Assembly (NCBI RefSeq): GCF_001612945.1 | Contig: NZ_BDBK01000016.1 | Span: 62,001-126,000, forward strand | Source: Nocardia inohanensis NBRC 100128 | GTDB taxonomy: Bacteria; Actinomycetota; Actinomycetes; Mycobacteriales; Mycobacteriaceae | Direction of reading: 5' to 3' | DNA length: 64,000 nucleotides | Shown here: positions 49,445 through 58,175 of the stretch, piece after piece | Layout of the letters: every line of letters begins with the position of its first letter | How positions within the stretch are numbered: the first letter of the stretch is position 1 | Translations under genes and position numbers: made by a program | Notes under the pieces: generated by a model | Told to the model about the DNA's origin: nothing | Seen by the model: only the letters and a program-made list of their open reading frames with translations | The model's database searches: none

Positions 49445-50437
49445 ATGACTGTGGACCACACGACGATGCGGGTAACCAAGGTGATCGACCGAGTTTCGGC
49501 GATCAACTGGAACCGAGTGCAGGACGACAAGGATGCCGAGGTCTGGGATCGGCTCACCGGCAACTTCTGGTTGCCGGAGAAGGTTCCGGTGTCGAACGAC
49601 ATTCCGTCGTGGGCCACGCTGACCCCCAATGAAAAGCAGCTCACCATGCGGGTTTTCACCGGCCTGACGCTGCTGGACACCATTCAGGGCACGGTCGGCG
49701 CGGTCAGCCTCATCCCCGACGCGCTGACCCCGCACGAAGAGGCGGTGCTCACCAATATCGCCTTCATGGAGTCCGTCCACGCCAAGAGCTACAGCCAGAT
49801 CTTCTCCACGCTGTGCTCCTCGCGCGAGATCGACGAAGCCTTCCGCTGGTCCGAGGAGAACCGGAACCTCCAGCGCAAGGCCGAGATCGTGCTCGAGTAC
49901 TACAACGGCGAGGACCCGCTCAAGCGTAAGGTGGCCTCCACCCTGCTGGAGTCGTTCCTCTTCTACTCCGGCTTCTACCTGCCCATGCACTGGTCCTCGC
50001 GGGCCAAGCTGACCAATACCGCCGACATGATCCGCCTGATCATTCGCGACGAGGCCGTGCACGGGTACTACATCGGCTACAAGTACCAGAAGGGCCTGGA
50101 GCTGGTCTCCGAGGCCGAGCGCGAAGAGCTCAAGAGCTACACCTTCGAGCTGCTGTTCGAGCTGTACGAGAACGAGGTCGAGTACACCCAGGACCTCTAC
50201 GACGAGGTCGGGCTGACCGAGGACGTCAAGAAGTTCCTGCGCTACAACGCCAACAAGGCGCTGATGAACCTCGGCTACGAGGGGCTGTTCCCCAAGGACG
50301 AGTGCGAGGTGAACCCGGCGATCCTGTCGGCCCTGTCGCCCAACGCCGACGAGAACCACGACTTCTTCTCCGGTTCGGGCTCCAGCTACGTCATCGGCAA
50401 GGCCGTCAACACCGAAGACGAGGACTGGGAGTTTTGA
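49445..50437 (+). CDS. nrdF: Class Ib ribonucleotide reductase beta subunit NrdF
   Basis: A 330-aa radical-generating subunit. Metal-ligand motifs are FMESVHAKSYS (Glu, His) and IIRDEAVHGYYIGYKYQ (Glu, His), with TLLESFLFYSGFYLP between them; ADENHDFFSGSGSSYVIG is the C-terminal tail that docks to NrdE. ATG 49445 is used; GTG or ATG a few codons later (MRVTKVIDRVSAINW) would also give a normal N-terminus. It is about 16 kb from its partner nrdE and apparently monocistronic, with its own NrdR-like boxes and terminator. Confidence 0.96.
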   Translation: MTVDHTTMRVTKVIDRVSAINWNRVQDDKDAEVWDRLTGNFWLPEKVPVSNDIPSWATLTPNEKQLTMRVFTGLTLLDTIQGTVGAVSLIPDALTPHEEAVLTNIAFMESVHAKSYSQIFSTLCSSREIDEAFRWSEENRNLQRKAEIVLEYYNGEDPLKRKVASTLLESFLFYSGFYLPMHWSSRAKLTNTADMIRLIIRDEAVHGYYIGYKYQKGLELVSEAEREELKSYTFELLFELYENEVEYTQDLYDEVGLTEDVKKFLRYNANKALMNLGYEGLFPKDECEVNPAILSALSPNADENHDFFSGSGSSYVIGKAVNTEDEDWEF

Positions 50438-50456
50438 GCTACTCCCGCTGAACCAT

Positions 50457-50490
50457 AACGGCCCCTGGCGTATTCGCGCCTGGGGCCGTT
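50457..50490 (+). terminator. Intrinsic terminator of nrdF
   Basis: AACGGCCCCTGGCG pairs with CGCCTGGGGCCGTT with one mismatch over a 6-nt loop, 19 bp after nrdF. TCATTC follows. Confidence 0.85.
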
Positions 50491-50569
50491 TCATTCACGA
50501 AATCCTTACGGACGCCGTGGTAATGCTGATCCTTCGGATGAAAAGTGCTGGGTACGAAGGAGTTCCATC

Positions 50570-50788
50570 GTGAAGATCAGATCGCTGCTCATCGGTGCCG
50601 CCCTCGTCACGGGCCTGCTCACCACCGGTTCCGCCGCCGCGCACGCCGACGAGATCTTCTACGGCAACTACCGCACCCGGGCGGCCTGCGAGGCCGACGG
50701 CAAGAACACCCCCGCGCACCCCGGGTGGACCGCCTACGACTGCCGCAAGGGCATCGACGACACCTGGAATCTGTACCTGCGCGACTGA
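50570..50788 (+). CDS. Small secreted protein with two cysteines
   Basis: A 72-aa protein beginning at GTG 50570 (AAGGAG about 10 nt upstream). The signal peptide spans about 1-27 (cleavage near AAAHA-DE). The 45-residue mature part (EIFYGNYRTRAACEADGKNT and YDCRKGIDDTWNLYL) has two Cys that could pair. Similar short exported proteins are common in Nocardia and Mycobacterium, with no known function. It is convergent with the fecB-like gene, 3 bp apart. Confidence 0.7.
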   Translation: MKIRSLLIGAALVTGLLTTGSAAAHADEIFYGNYRTRAACEADGKNTPAHPGWTAYDCRKGIDDTWNLYLRD

Positions 50789-50791
50789 GTC

Positions 50792-51925
50792 TCAGTCGCC
50801 CACATAGGCATTGAGCGATTTGCTCATATCGACCAGCAGGGCGCGGGCGGCGGTGATCCCCGACCCGTGCCAGATGCTGTCGTCCACCGCGAACATGCGG
50901 TGGTCGCCCACCACGCCGAGCTCTTTCCAATCGTCGCTCTTCAGCTCGGACTTGCCGAACTTCAGCCCCTCCGGGCCGTCGAACATGACGTAGAGGACAT
51001 CGCCCTCGAGCTTGTTGCGGGTGGCCTGCGCGCTGAGATCCGAACCCACGTCGAAGGAGCCGGCCCGCTGCGCCGCCGGCCGCTGCACGCCCGCGTCGCC
51101 GAGCACCTGACCCGCGAAGCTGTTGCCGCCCTGCACCTGGATGTCCTGCGCGCCGAAACGCACCACCGAGGCCTGGGTCAGGCTCGAATTGGCGGCCGTA
51201 CCGGCGTCTTTCGCGGCGGTGCGGTAGTCCTCGAGTGCCTTGGCGGCCGCGGTCCTGCGGCCCATGGCCTCTGCGTAGCGGGTGAACTGGGCCTGCCAGC
51301 CGCCGTCCGCGCCGACCAGCACGGTGGGCGCGATCGACTTCAGGGATTCGTAGGCCGCGCCCTCGGTCTCGCCGCCGAGGATCAGATCCGGTTTCAGCTC
51401 AGCGATTTTCGCCGGGTCCGCCGCGCCGACCAGACCGACACCCGGGATGGCGGCGACGCCGGTCCCCAGGTACGTCGGCTGCGGTGTCGGCTTGCCCGCG
51501 TCATCGGTGAGACCGGAAACCGTTGCCGCACCGACCACCCGCTCCCACAGCCCGACCCCGCAGACCGCGTCCAGGGCCGCGGTGGACAGCACCACGATGC
51601 GCTTCGGATCGGCGGGCACCTCGGCGGTTCCGGCCGATCCGGTGATGCTGCGGGTGGCGCCGGCGGCCGGATCGGCCGAACCGGGCAGCCCGCAAGCGGT
51701 TCGGGTATCGCGCTCGATCCCCACCACACCCGCCCCCGCGATATTCGTGGTGGTGCGCACAATCGAACTCAGCGCGTCATCACTGGGAGCTCCGCAACCT
51801 GTCAGCACACTCACCGCCAGCGCCGCCGCGGCCCCCGGCACCACTCCCCAGGTGCGCAAACGTCGCAAACGGGACTGGCTGGAAGCGAACTGGATTCGGG
51901 TGGAAGCGGACTCGCGCACCGGCAT
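50792..51925 (-). CDS. fecB: FecB-like iron-siderophore/heme-binding lipoprotein
   Basis: A 377-aa exported lipoprotein. The lipobox LTGC follows a hydrophobic segment (VVPGAAAALAVSVLTGC); the start at 51925 (MPVRESAST) leaves a long basic N-region. The periplasmic-binding domain has PKRIVVLSTAALDAVCGVGL, YLGTGVAAIPGVG, LKPDLILGG and IWHGSGITAARALLVD. Its place beside ctaD, serB and nrdF matches Rv3044 (FecB) in M. tuberculosis, which binds heme and ferric-carboxymycobactin. Its ligand here is therefore probably a ferric siderophore or heme. Confidence 0.88.
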   Translation of the reverse strand: MPVRESASTRIQFASSQSRLRRLRTWGVVPGAAAALAVSVLTGCGAPSDDALSSIVRTTTNIAGAGVVGIERDTRTACGLPGSADPAAGATRSITGSAGTAEVPADPKRIVVLSTAALDAVCGVGLWERVVGAATVSGLTDDAGKPTPQPTYLGTGVAAIPGVGLVGAADPAKIAELKPDLILGGETEGAAYESLKSIAPTVLVGADGGWQAQFTRYAEAMGRRTAAAKALEDYRTAAKDAGTAANSSLTQASVVRFGAQDIQVQGGNSFAGQVLGDAGVQRPAAQRAGSFDVGSDLSAQATRNKLEGDVLYVMFDGPEGLKFGKSELKSDDWKELGVVGDHRMFAVDDSIWHGSGITAARALLVDMSKSLNAYVGD

Positions 51926-52103
51926 GGCTGGCAGCGTACCTGCGGGCACCCCGGCGCCCAATTACGACACAGAGTAGGACCTAGGCGCGTCGCCCGTCGG
52001 GACAACGTTTACGATGCCTGAAGCGCAAGCCACCGTCGTTCGTCACGTGCCGAACAGGACGCGGTAAGCAGCGTACGAACGATGGCATACCTGTGGAGGT
52101 TTC

Positions 52104-53840
52104 GTGACTGCCGTAGAACCGAGGCCAGTCCGCCAAGTGGAGGCGGCTCGGCCCTACCCGCAACGGACGGGTCCTAAGGGTTCTTTCATCTACAAGATGG
52201 TCACCACGACCGACCCGAAGGTGCTCGGCGTCATGTACCTCGTGACGGCCATGTCCTTCTTCCTCGTCGGTGGCCTGATGGCGCTGCTCATGCGCGCCGA
52301 GCTGGCTCGGCCGGGCATGCAGTTCCTCTCGCCCGAACAGTTCAACCAGCTGTTCACCATGCACGGCACCATCATGCTGCTGTTCTATGCGACCGCGATC
52401 GTGTTCGGCTTCGCCAACATCATCCTGCCGCTCCAGATCGGCGCGCCCGACGTGGCGTTCCCCCGTCTGAACGCGTTCAGCTACTGGCTGTACCTGTTCG
52501 GCGGCACCATGGCGACCGCCGGCTTCATCACCCCCGGTGGTGCGGCCGACTTCGGCTGGACCGCCTACACCCCGCTGACCGACATCGTGCACTCGCCCGG
52601 CGTCGGCGCGGACCTGTGGATCCTGGGTCTGGCCGTCTCCGGTCTGGGCACCATCCTCGGTGGCGTCAACATGCTCACCACCGTGGTCTGCCTGCGCTGC
52701 CCCGGTATGACCATGTTCCGGATGCCGATCTTCACCTGGAACATCGCCGTCACCTCGGTGCTGGTGCTGCTGGCCTTCCCGCTGCTCACCGCGGCGCTGA
52801 TGGCGCTGGCCTACGACCGCCACCTGGGCGGTCACATCTACGACCCGGCTTCGGGCGGTGTGATGCTGTTCCAGCACCTGTTCTGGTTCTTCGGTCACCC
52901 CGAGGTGTACATCACCGCGCTGCCGTTCTTCGGCATCGTGTCGGAGATCTTCCCGGTCTTCTCGCGTAAGCCGATCTTCGGTTACACCACGCTGGTCTAC
53001 GCGACGCTGGGTATCGCCGCGCTGTCCATCGCGGTGTGGGCGCACCACATGTACGCCACCGGTGCGGTGCTGCTGCCGTACTTCTCGTTCATGACCTTCC
53101 TGATCGCGGTTCCGACCGGTGTGAAGTTCTTCAACTGGATCGGCACCATGTGGCGGGGTCAGCTGACCTTCGAAACCCCGATGCTGTGGTCCATCGGCTT
53201 CCTGGTGACCTTCCTCTTCGGTGGTCTGTCGGGCGTCATCCTGGCCGCGCCGCCGATCGACTTCCACGTGTCGGACACCTACTTCGTGGTGGCGCACTTC
53301 CACTACGTGCTCTTCGGCACCATCGTGTTCGCGACCTTCGCGGGTATCTACTTCTGGTTCCCGAAGATGACCGGCCGCATGATGGACGAGCGCCTGGGCA
53401 AGTGGCACTTCTGGGCCACCTTCGTCGGCTTCCACACCACCTTCCTGGTCCAGCACTGGCTGGGTAACGAAGGCATGCCGCGTCGGTACGCCGACTACCT
53501 GCCCTCGGACGGCTTCACCACGCTGAACACCATCTCCACCATCGGTGCCTTCATCCTGGGTTCGTCGATGCTGCCGTTCATCTGGAACGTCTTCAAGTCC
53601 TACCGCTACGGCGAGGTCGTGACCGTGGACGATCCGTGGGGCTACGGCAACTCCCTGGAGTGGGCCACCTCCTGCCCGCCCCCGCGCCACAACTTCTACG
53701 AGTTGCCGCGCATCCGCTCCGAGCGCCCCGCGTTCGAGCTGCACTACCCGCACATGGTCGAGCGCATGCGCGCCGAAGCCCATGTCGGCTGGGGCTCCAA
53801 GTCCCACACCGTCAAGGAACTCGAGAAGCTCTCGAAGTAA
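52104..53840 (+). CDS. ctaD: Cytochrome c oxidase subunit I (aa3)
   Basis: A 578-aa heme-copper oxidase subunit with twelve transmembrane helices. The ligands and Tyr crosslink are visible: WFFGHPEVYITALPFFG (CuB His and Tyr), WAHHMYATGA (CuB His pair) and VAHFHYVLFGT (heme a3 and a His). K- and D-channel residues lie in the conserved stretches. GTG 52104 begins VTAVEPRPVRQVEAARPYPQ. It matches Rv3043c in gene order. The sequence PRRYADYLPSDGF near residue 466 recurs in a frameshifted island gene at 37.0 kb. Confidence 0.96.
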   Translation: MTAVEPRPVRQVEAARPYPQRTGPKGSFIYKMVTTTDPKVLGVMYLVTAMSFFLVGGLMALLMRAELARPGMQFLSPEQFNQLFTMHGTIMLLFYATAIVFGFANIILPLQIGAPDVAFPRLNAFSYWLYLFGGTMATAGFITPGGAADFGWTAYTPLTDIVHSPGVGADLWILGLAVSGLGTILGGVNMLTTVVCLRCPGMTMFRMPIFTWNIAVTSVLVLLAFPLLTAALMALAYDRHLGGHIYDPASGGVMLFQHLFWFFGHPEVYITALPFFGIVSEIFPVFSRKPIFGYTTLVYATLGIAALSIAVWAHHMYATGAVLLPYFSFMTFLIAVPTGVKFFNWIGTMWRGQLTFETPMLWSIGFLVTFLFGGLSGVILAAPPIDFHVSDTYFVVAHFHYVLFGTIVFATFAGIYFWFPKMTGRMMDERLGKWHFWATFVGFHTTFLVQHWLGNEGMPRRYADYLPSDGFTTLNTISTIGAFILGSSMLPFIWNVFKSYRYGEVVTVDDPWGYGNSLEWATSCPPPRHNFYELPRIRSERPAFELHYPHMVERMRAEAHVGWGSKSHTVKELEKLSK

Positions 53841-53864
53841 GGCTTGACACAAGCGAATACAGAC

Positions 53865-53892
53865 GCGGCACCCCTCTGACGAGGGGTGCCGC
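53865..53892 (+). terminator. Intrinsic terminator of ctaD
   Basis: GCGGCACCCCTC, TGAC, GAGGGGTGCCGC: a perfect 12-bp stem 24 bp after the stop codon, followed by GCTGCTTG. Confidence 0.88.
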
Positions 53893-53909
53893 GCTGCTTG
53901 AAGATAGGA

Positions 53910-53937
53910 GCGGCGGCCGTCTGAGGACGGCCGCCGC
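53910..53937. repeat. Perfect hairpin beside the ctaD-serB tandem repeat
   Basis: GCGGCGGCCGTC pairs perfectly with GACGGCCGCCGC over a TGAG loop. A related stem (GCGGCCGCC / GGCGGCCGC) closes the tandem repeat at 54046-54067. Together they form a structured intergenic block. Confidence 0.6.
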
Positions 53938-53940
53938 GGC

Positions 53941-54058
53941 GGCGTTCGGAGAGGCTCCGCGCGCGTGTTCCCGCCGAGATTCAGTGGCGGCCGTCTATCG
54001 GCGTTCGGAGGGGTTCGGCGCGCGTGTTCCCGCCGAGACTCGGTGGCGGCCGCCGACA
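53941..54058. repeat. Two imperfect 59-bp tandem repeats
   Basis: Copies at 53941-53999 and 54000-54058 share GGCGTTCGGAG, then CGCGCGTGTTCCCGCCGAGA, then TGGCGGCCG. They fill the otherwise gene-free 372-bp space between ctaD and serB and are flanked by hairpins. This could be a REP-like intergenic element; no ORF crosses it convincingly. Confidence 0.75.
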
Positions 54059-54212
54059 GGCGGCCGCACCGTTTTCTCTTCCCGCCCCGCAGGAGCGGGT
54101 GATACCGACCACGAGGGCAGTAGTCGGCGCGGGGCTGTGTGGGCCGACCTGACAGAATGAGCGGGCTGCCCGCCATGCCTGGGCCGCCGCGCCCCGAGAA
54201 CGGAGTTATCGA

Positions 54213-55442
54213 TTGAGCACGTCTGAAACGACGGTTCTGGTTACGGTCACCGGACCCGACAAGCCGGGCGTGACGTCGGTACTGCTGGCGGCACTGAGCA
54301 ATAACGCGGTGAGCCTGCTGGATGTGGAGCAGGTCGTCATTCGGGGCCGCCTGACCCTGGGTGTGCTGGTTTCCTGTCCGAGCGATCCGGAAGCACTTCA
54401 GGATCAGCTGGAAGACGCCATGGCCACCGTGGGCATGGACGTCGAGGTGGAGATCGGCGCGAATTCGGTCTCGGGGGCCAAGGTTTCGACGCACGCGGTG
54501 GTGGTGCTGGGTTCGCCGGTCACCGCGCGCGCGTTCTCCTCGATCTCGCGCAAGCTGGCCGAGCAGGGCGTGAACATCGATGCCATTCGCGGCATCGCCG
54601 ACTATCCGGTCACCGGTCTGGAACTGACCGTCACGGTCCCGTCGAACGACGCGGCGACCGAGACCAGGCTGCGTACCGCGCTCAGCGTGGTGGCCGCCAA
54701 GGAGAGCGTCGATATCGCCGTCGAGCGCGCGGGCCTGGCCCGGCGATCCAAGCGGCTCATCGTGTTCGACGTGGACTCGACCCTGATCCAGGGCGAGGTC
54801 ATCGAGATGCTGGCCGCGCACGCGGGCGTGGAAGAGGAAGTCCGCCAGGTCACCGAGGCGGCCATGCGCGGCGAGATCGACTTCGCGGAATCGCTGCGCC
54901 AGCGCGTCGCCACCCTGGCCGGACTGGACGCCTCCGTCATCGACGAGGTGGCCGATCAGATCGAGCTGACCCCGGGCGCGCGCACCACCATTCGCACCCT
55001 GCGCCGGCTCGGCTTCCGCTGCGGCGTGGTGTCGGGCGGTTTCCGTCAGGTCATCGAACCCCTCGCGCACGAGCTGGAACTCGACTTCGTGCAGGCCAAC
55101 ACCCTCGAGATCGTCAACGGCAAGCTCACCGGCAAGGTGGTCGGCGAGATCGTGGACCGCGCCGCCAAGGCCGTCATGCTGCGCCGCTTCGCCGCCGAGA
55201 CCGGGGTGCCGATGGAGCAGACCGTGGCGGTCGGCGACGGCGCGAACGATATCGACATGTTGAATGCCGCCGGCCTCGGCATCGCCTTCAATGCCAAGCC
55301 CGCCCTGCGCGAGGTCGCCGACGCCGCCCTCTCGCACCCCTACCTGGACGCGATCCTGTTCATCCTGGGCGTGACTCGCGACGAGGTCGAGGCCGCCGAT
55401 GCCCGCGACGGCGGCGTGCGCCGAGTGCCGTTGCCGCACTGA
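54213..55442 (+). CDS. serB: Phosphoserine phosphatase SerB2 with ACT domains
   Basis: A 409-aa enzyme converting phosphoserine to serine. Two N-terminal ACT domains (about 1-85 and 90-165: VLVTVTGPDKPGVTSVLLAA; VVLGSPVTARAFSSISRKL) bind amino acids. The HAD domain has FDVDSTLIQGEVIE (nucleophile Asp), VSGGFRQV and VGDGANDIDML. TTG 54213 has GGAG 8 nt upstream. It is the same arrangement as mycobacterial SerB2, next to ctaD. Confidence 0.95.
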   Translation: MSTSETTVLVTVTGPDKPGVTSVLLAALSNNAVSLLDVEQVVIRGRLTLGVLVSCPSDPEALQDQLEDAMATVGMDVEVEIGANSVSGAKVSTHAVVVLGSPVTARAFSSISRKLAEQGVNIDAIRGIADYPVTGLELTVTVPSNDAATETRLRTALSVVAAKESVDIAVERAGLARRSKRLIVFDVDSTLIQGEVIEMLAAHAGVEEEVRQVTEAAMRGEIDFAESLRQRVATLAGLDASVIDEVADQIELTPGARTTIRTLRRLGFRCGVVSGGFRQVIEPLAHELELDFVQANTLEIVNGKLTGKVVGEIVDRAAKAVMLRRFAAETGVPMEQTVAVGDGANDIDMLNAAGLGIAFNAKPALREVADAALSHPYLDAILFILGVTRDEVEAADARDGGVRRVPLPH

Positions 55443-55449
55443 GCTTCCC

Positions 55450-55526
55450 CGTCATTCCGGCATGCCCTTAGCCGGAATCCACATGCCCACCGTGTGGATC
55501 CCGGCCAAAAACACGCCGGGATGACG
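55450..55526. repeat. 77-bp nested palindromic intergenic element
   Basis: CGTCATTCCGGC at the left end pairs with GCCGGGATGACG at the right (one mismatch). Inside, GCCGGAATCCACA pairs with TGTGGATCCCGGC (one mismatch). The element lies just after serB and is not coding. The layout is that of a REP/MITE-like small palindromic repeat; only one copy was noticed in this window. Confidence 0.7.
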
Positions 55527-55594
55527 AGAGGGGACCGTAACCAGCCGGTCGGTACCGTGGTCCGGACAGTGTTGCCGACGAGAGGAGACGGTTC

Positions 55595-56095
55595 GTGCGG
55601 GTGCGGACGCCAGTGGCGGTACTCATGGTCGGCCTCGCGCTGACCGCCTGCGGTAACAGCGTTTCCGGCGATTCGACGGCGACCACCACGGCCGCGGGCT
55701 CGACCTCGGTGGGCCCGATCCCGACCACCTCGAACCCGCCGCTGACCACCACCTCGGCCTCGCACGAGGCGGTGCGGCTGGGCCAGGACGCCAATGGCAA
55801 GGACCTCACCCTGGTGCCGGGGCAGGGCCTGATCATCACCCTGCCCAGCAATCCCACCACCGGATTCCAGTGGGGCCTGGCCGAATTGGATCAGGGCATC
55901 GTCAAGCAGAACGGCAGCCCGGAGTACCGGCAGGACCCCAGCCCCGAAGGCATGGTCGGGGTGGGCGGCCAGGCGATCTGGAACTTCGCCGCCGCCGGCC
56001 CGGGCGCCACCCGATTGACCCTCGAGTACCGTCGGCCGTGGGAACAGGGTGCGGAGCCCGCACAGAAGTTCTCGGTCACGGTGAATGTGAAGTAG
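55595..56095 (+). CDS. Chagasin-like cysteine protease inhibitor lipoprotein
   Basis: A 166-aa lipoprotein starting at GTG 55595. The lipobox is LTAC (about 16-19), followed by a Ser/Thr-rich linker to about residue 55. The globular domain carries the three chagasin (I42) inhibitor loops: NPTTGF, GVGGQAIW and RRPWEQ. Such proteins inhibit papain-type cysteine proteases. The bacterial target is unknown. It is followed 14 bp later by a PTH2-type gene. Confidence 0.85.
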   Translation: MRVRTPVAVLMVGLALTACGNSVSGDSTATTTAAGSTSVGPIPTTSNPPLTTTSASHEAVRLGQDANGKDLTLVPGQGLIITLPSNPTTGFQWGLAELDQGIVKQNGSPEYRQDPSPEGMVGVGGQAIWNFAAAGPGATRLTLEYRRPWEQGAEPAQKFSVTVNVK

Positions 56096-56109
56096 AAGGA
56101 GCACCAGCG

Positions 56110-56865
56110 TTGTCGAGCATCGAATCCCTCGTCGATCCCGGATTCGCGGCCCGGCACGCGGAATTGGCGCGCGGCTACGGCGGCAGCGGCGATCCGGACG
56201 ATCCGGAGCTGGTGCAGGCCATGCAGATGGTGCTGCACATTCCGAAACAGGATCCGCCGCGCCGCAGTGCGCTGCTGGCCGCCGCCGCGTCCGCCGCGGT
56301 CGCGGTCTGCCTGGATCCCCGGGTCGGCCCCGACGGTGAATGGGAGGAGCGCTATCTCGCGTGGAAGCGTTCCCGGATTCGCAAGGTGGCCAGGCGGGCT
56401 CGCGGCGCGCACTGGCTGACCGCGCAGCAGGTCGACGGCATCACCGTGGAACACGATGGCGCGCAAGCCCGCGCCTTCGTGCCCGGACCGGTCGGTGCCA
56501 TCGATCCGCGGATTCGCCGGCTCCAGATCGGCGGCACCGAATTGTCATCGGATGAACTCGATTCGATCGACACGCGGTATCCCGTCCTATGGGTGCAGGC
56601 CGAATTGGGTATGACTGTAGGCAAGGCCGCTGCGCAGGTCGGGCATGCGAGCATGCTGCTGGCCGGTGCCATGCCGGTGGGGCAGGCGTATTCCTGGGCC
56701 GCGCAGGGCTTCCGGTGCACCGTGGCCGAAGCCGATGCCGAACACTGGGCCGAACTGGTCGGCCGGGTGTCGGACGGGACGGCGGTCGCGGTGCGCGATG
56801 CCGGATTCACCGAGGTGGCTCCGGGATCCATGACGGTGATAGCGGTACCTGTGACGGCAGTCTGA
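56110..56865 (+). CDS. Peptidyl-tRNA hydrolase type 2 (PTH2) domain protein
   Basis: A 251-aa protein with an uncharacterised N-terminal half (about 1-155; HIPKQDPPRRSALLAAAASA; WEERYLAWKRSRIRKVARRA). The C-terminal PTH2 fold reads PVLWVQAELGMTVGKAAAQV then GHASMLLAGA, with GFTEVAPGSMTVIAV at the end. TTG 56110 has AAGGAG 8-9 nt upstream. PTH2 proteins cleave peptidyl-tRNA in archaea and eukaryotes; bacteria rely on Pth1, so the role here is uncertain. Confidence 0.8.
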   Translation: MSSIESLVDPGFAARHAELARGYGGSGDPDDPELVQAMQMVLHIPKQDPPRRSALLAAAASAAVAVCLDPRVGPDGEWEERYLAWKRSRIRKVARRARGAHWLTAQQVDGITVEHDGAQARAFVPGPVGAIDPRIRRLQIGGTELSSDELDSIDTRYPVLWVQAELGMTVGKAAAQVGHASMLLAGAMPVGQAYSWAAQGFRCTVAEADAEHWAELVGRVSDGTAVAVRDAGFTEVAPGSMTVIAVPVTAV

Positions 56866-56988
56866 GTCGGTGTCCACGAGACAAACCGTTCGGTTGGGCG
56901 GTTGGCATATGTGCGCTGTGGGTATCGACTTGTATCGACGACAGGTCCAGGATCGGAGCCACGAGTTTCCGACGGAGGAAACACGAAA

Positions 56989-57147
56989 ATGACGACACTG
57001 ATAGTGATACTCATCGTGTGGGTGCTGCTCTCGATACCGGCGGCATTGCTCTTGGCTCGAATGTTCCGGTCCACGAGCGCCGACGCTCGCGCCCGCGGCG
57101 ACCGGGAACGCAAGGACGATCTATCGCAAGTTTTCCCACCGCGTTGA
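56989..57147 (+). CDS. Single-helix small membrane protein
   Basis: A 52-aa protein: one N-terminal transmembrane helix (TLIVILIVWVLLSIPAALLL) then a charged tail (ARARGDRERKDDLSQVFPPR). SD GGAGG lies about 11 nt before ATG 56989. The function is unknown. It ends 25 bp before the ABC ATPase gene and may be in the same transcript. Confidence 0.65.
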   Translation: MTTLIVILIVWVLLSIPAALLLARMFRSTSADARARGDRERKDDLSQVFPPR

Positions 57148-57172
57148 CGATCACCGGGAGCGGTGGGCCAAG

Positions 57173-58006
57173 ATGGACCCCGTGCCGCAACCGGATCCAG
57201 ATCTGCTCATCGATTTCAGTGACGTCACCGTCCGACGCTCCGGCCATACCCTGGTCGGCCCGGTCACCTGGCAGGTGGAGCTCGACGAACGCTGGGTTGT
57301 GCTCGGCCCCAACGGCGCCGGGAAAACCTCGCTGCTGCGCATGGCCGCGGCCGAGATGTACCCGACCTCGGGGACGGCCAACCTGCTGGGCGAGACCCTC
57401 GGCAAGGTCGACATGAACGAGCTGCGCCCGCGCATCGGACTCTCCTCGGCCGCCATCGCCAGCCGGGTCCCGGTCGACGAGAAGGTCGCCGACCTGGTGG
57501 TCTCGGCCGGTTACGCGGTCATGGGTCGCTGGCGGGAACGCTACGACGAGATCGACAACGATCGCGCCGTGGACATTCTGGAAAGCCTGGGCGCGGAGCA
57601 TCTTTCCGATCGCGCCTACGGGACGCTGTCGGAGGGTGAGCGCAAGCGGGTGCTGATCGCGCGTGCCCTGATGACCGATCCGGAGCTGCTGCTGCTCGAC
57701 GAACCGGCCGCCGGGCTGGACCTGGGCGGCCGTGAGGAACTGGTGGAGCGCCTCGGCGATCTGGCCGCCGATCCGGACGCGCCCGCCACCGTGCTGGTCA
57801 CCCACCACGTCGAGGAGATCCCGCCGGGCTTCACCCACGGCATGCTGCTCAAGGAGGGCAATGTGGTGGCGCAGGGTTTGCTGGAGGATGTGCTCACCGC
57901 CGAGAACCTGAGCGAGGCGTTCCACCAGTCGATCACCCTCGATCGCATCGAGGACCGCTACTTCGCCCGGCGCTCACAGCGTTTCGGACGGCATCGCACC
58001 CGCTGA
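57173..58006 (+). CDS. ABC transporter ATP-binding protein (Rv3041c-like)
   Basis: A 277-aa stand-alone ATPase. Walker A is GPNGAGKTS (about 43-51), the signature is LSEGERKR, Walker B is LLLDEPAAGLDL, and the His switch is VLVTHHVEEIPPGF. It resembles iron-siderophore or ModF-like ATPases. ATG 57173 is used; GTG 57182 is possible. In M. tuberculosis the equivalent Rv3041c also lies between serB2 and a Nudix gene. No permease is encoded nearby. Confidence 0.9.
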   Translation: MDPVPQPDPDLLIDFSDVTVRRSGHTLVGPVTWQVELDERWVVLGPNGAGKTSLLRMAAAEMYPTSGTANLLGETLGKVDMNELRPRIGLSSAAIASRVPVDEKVADLVVSAGYAVMGRWRERYDEIDNDRAVDILESLGAEHLSDRAYGTLSEGERKRVLIARALMTDPELLLLDEPAAGLDLGGREELVERLGDLAADPDAPATVLVTHHVEEIPPGFTHGMLLKEGNVVAQGLLEDVLTAENLSEAFHQSITLDRIEDRYFARRSQRFGRHRTR

Positions 58007-58175
58007 TTTCCTACCGCTTGCACCGCTGCCCGCGTGCTGCCGTTGCGTCCGGCGCGCACTGCGGGCAAACTGTCGGCAAAGTTGCTGGTGTTCGATGGGC
58101 CAGCGTGTCGAGGCGATCGCGGCCGTACTCGCTACCTGATAGCGAATGCGGTGCGATGGGCGGAGGGAGCTGGGG

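Noticed and set aside
51981..55439. Very long minus-strand open frame (1152 codons) opposite ctaD and serB
   Set aside because: Antisense to two certain genes; sequence is His/Arg/Gly/Asp-rich shadow coding without any domain.
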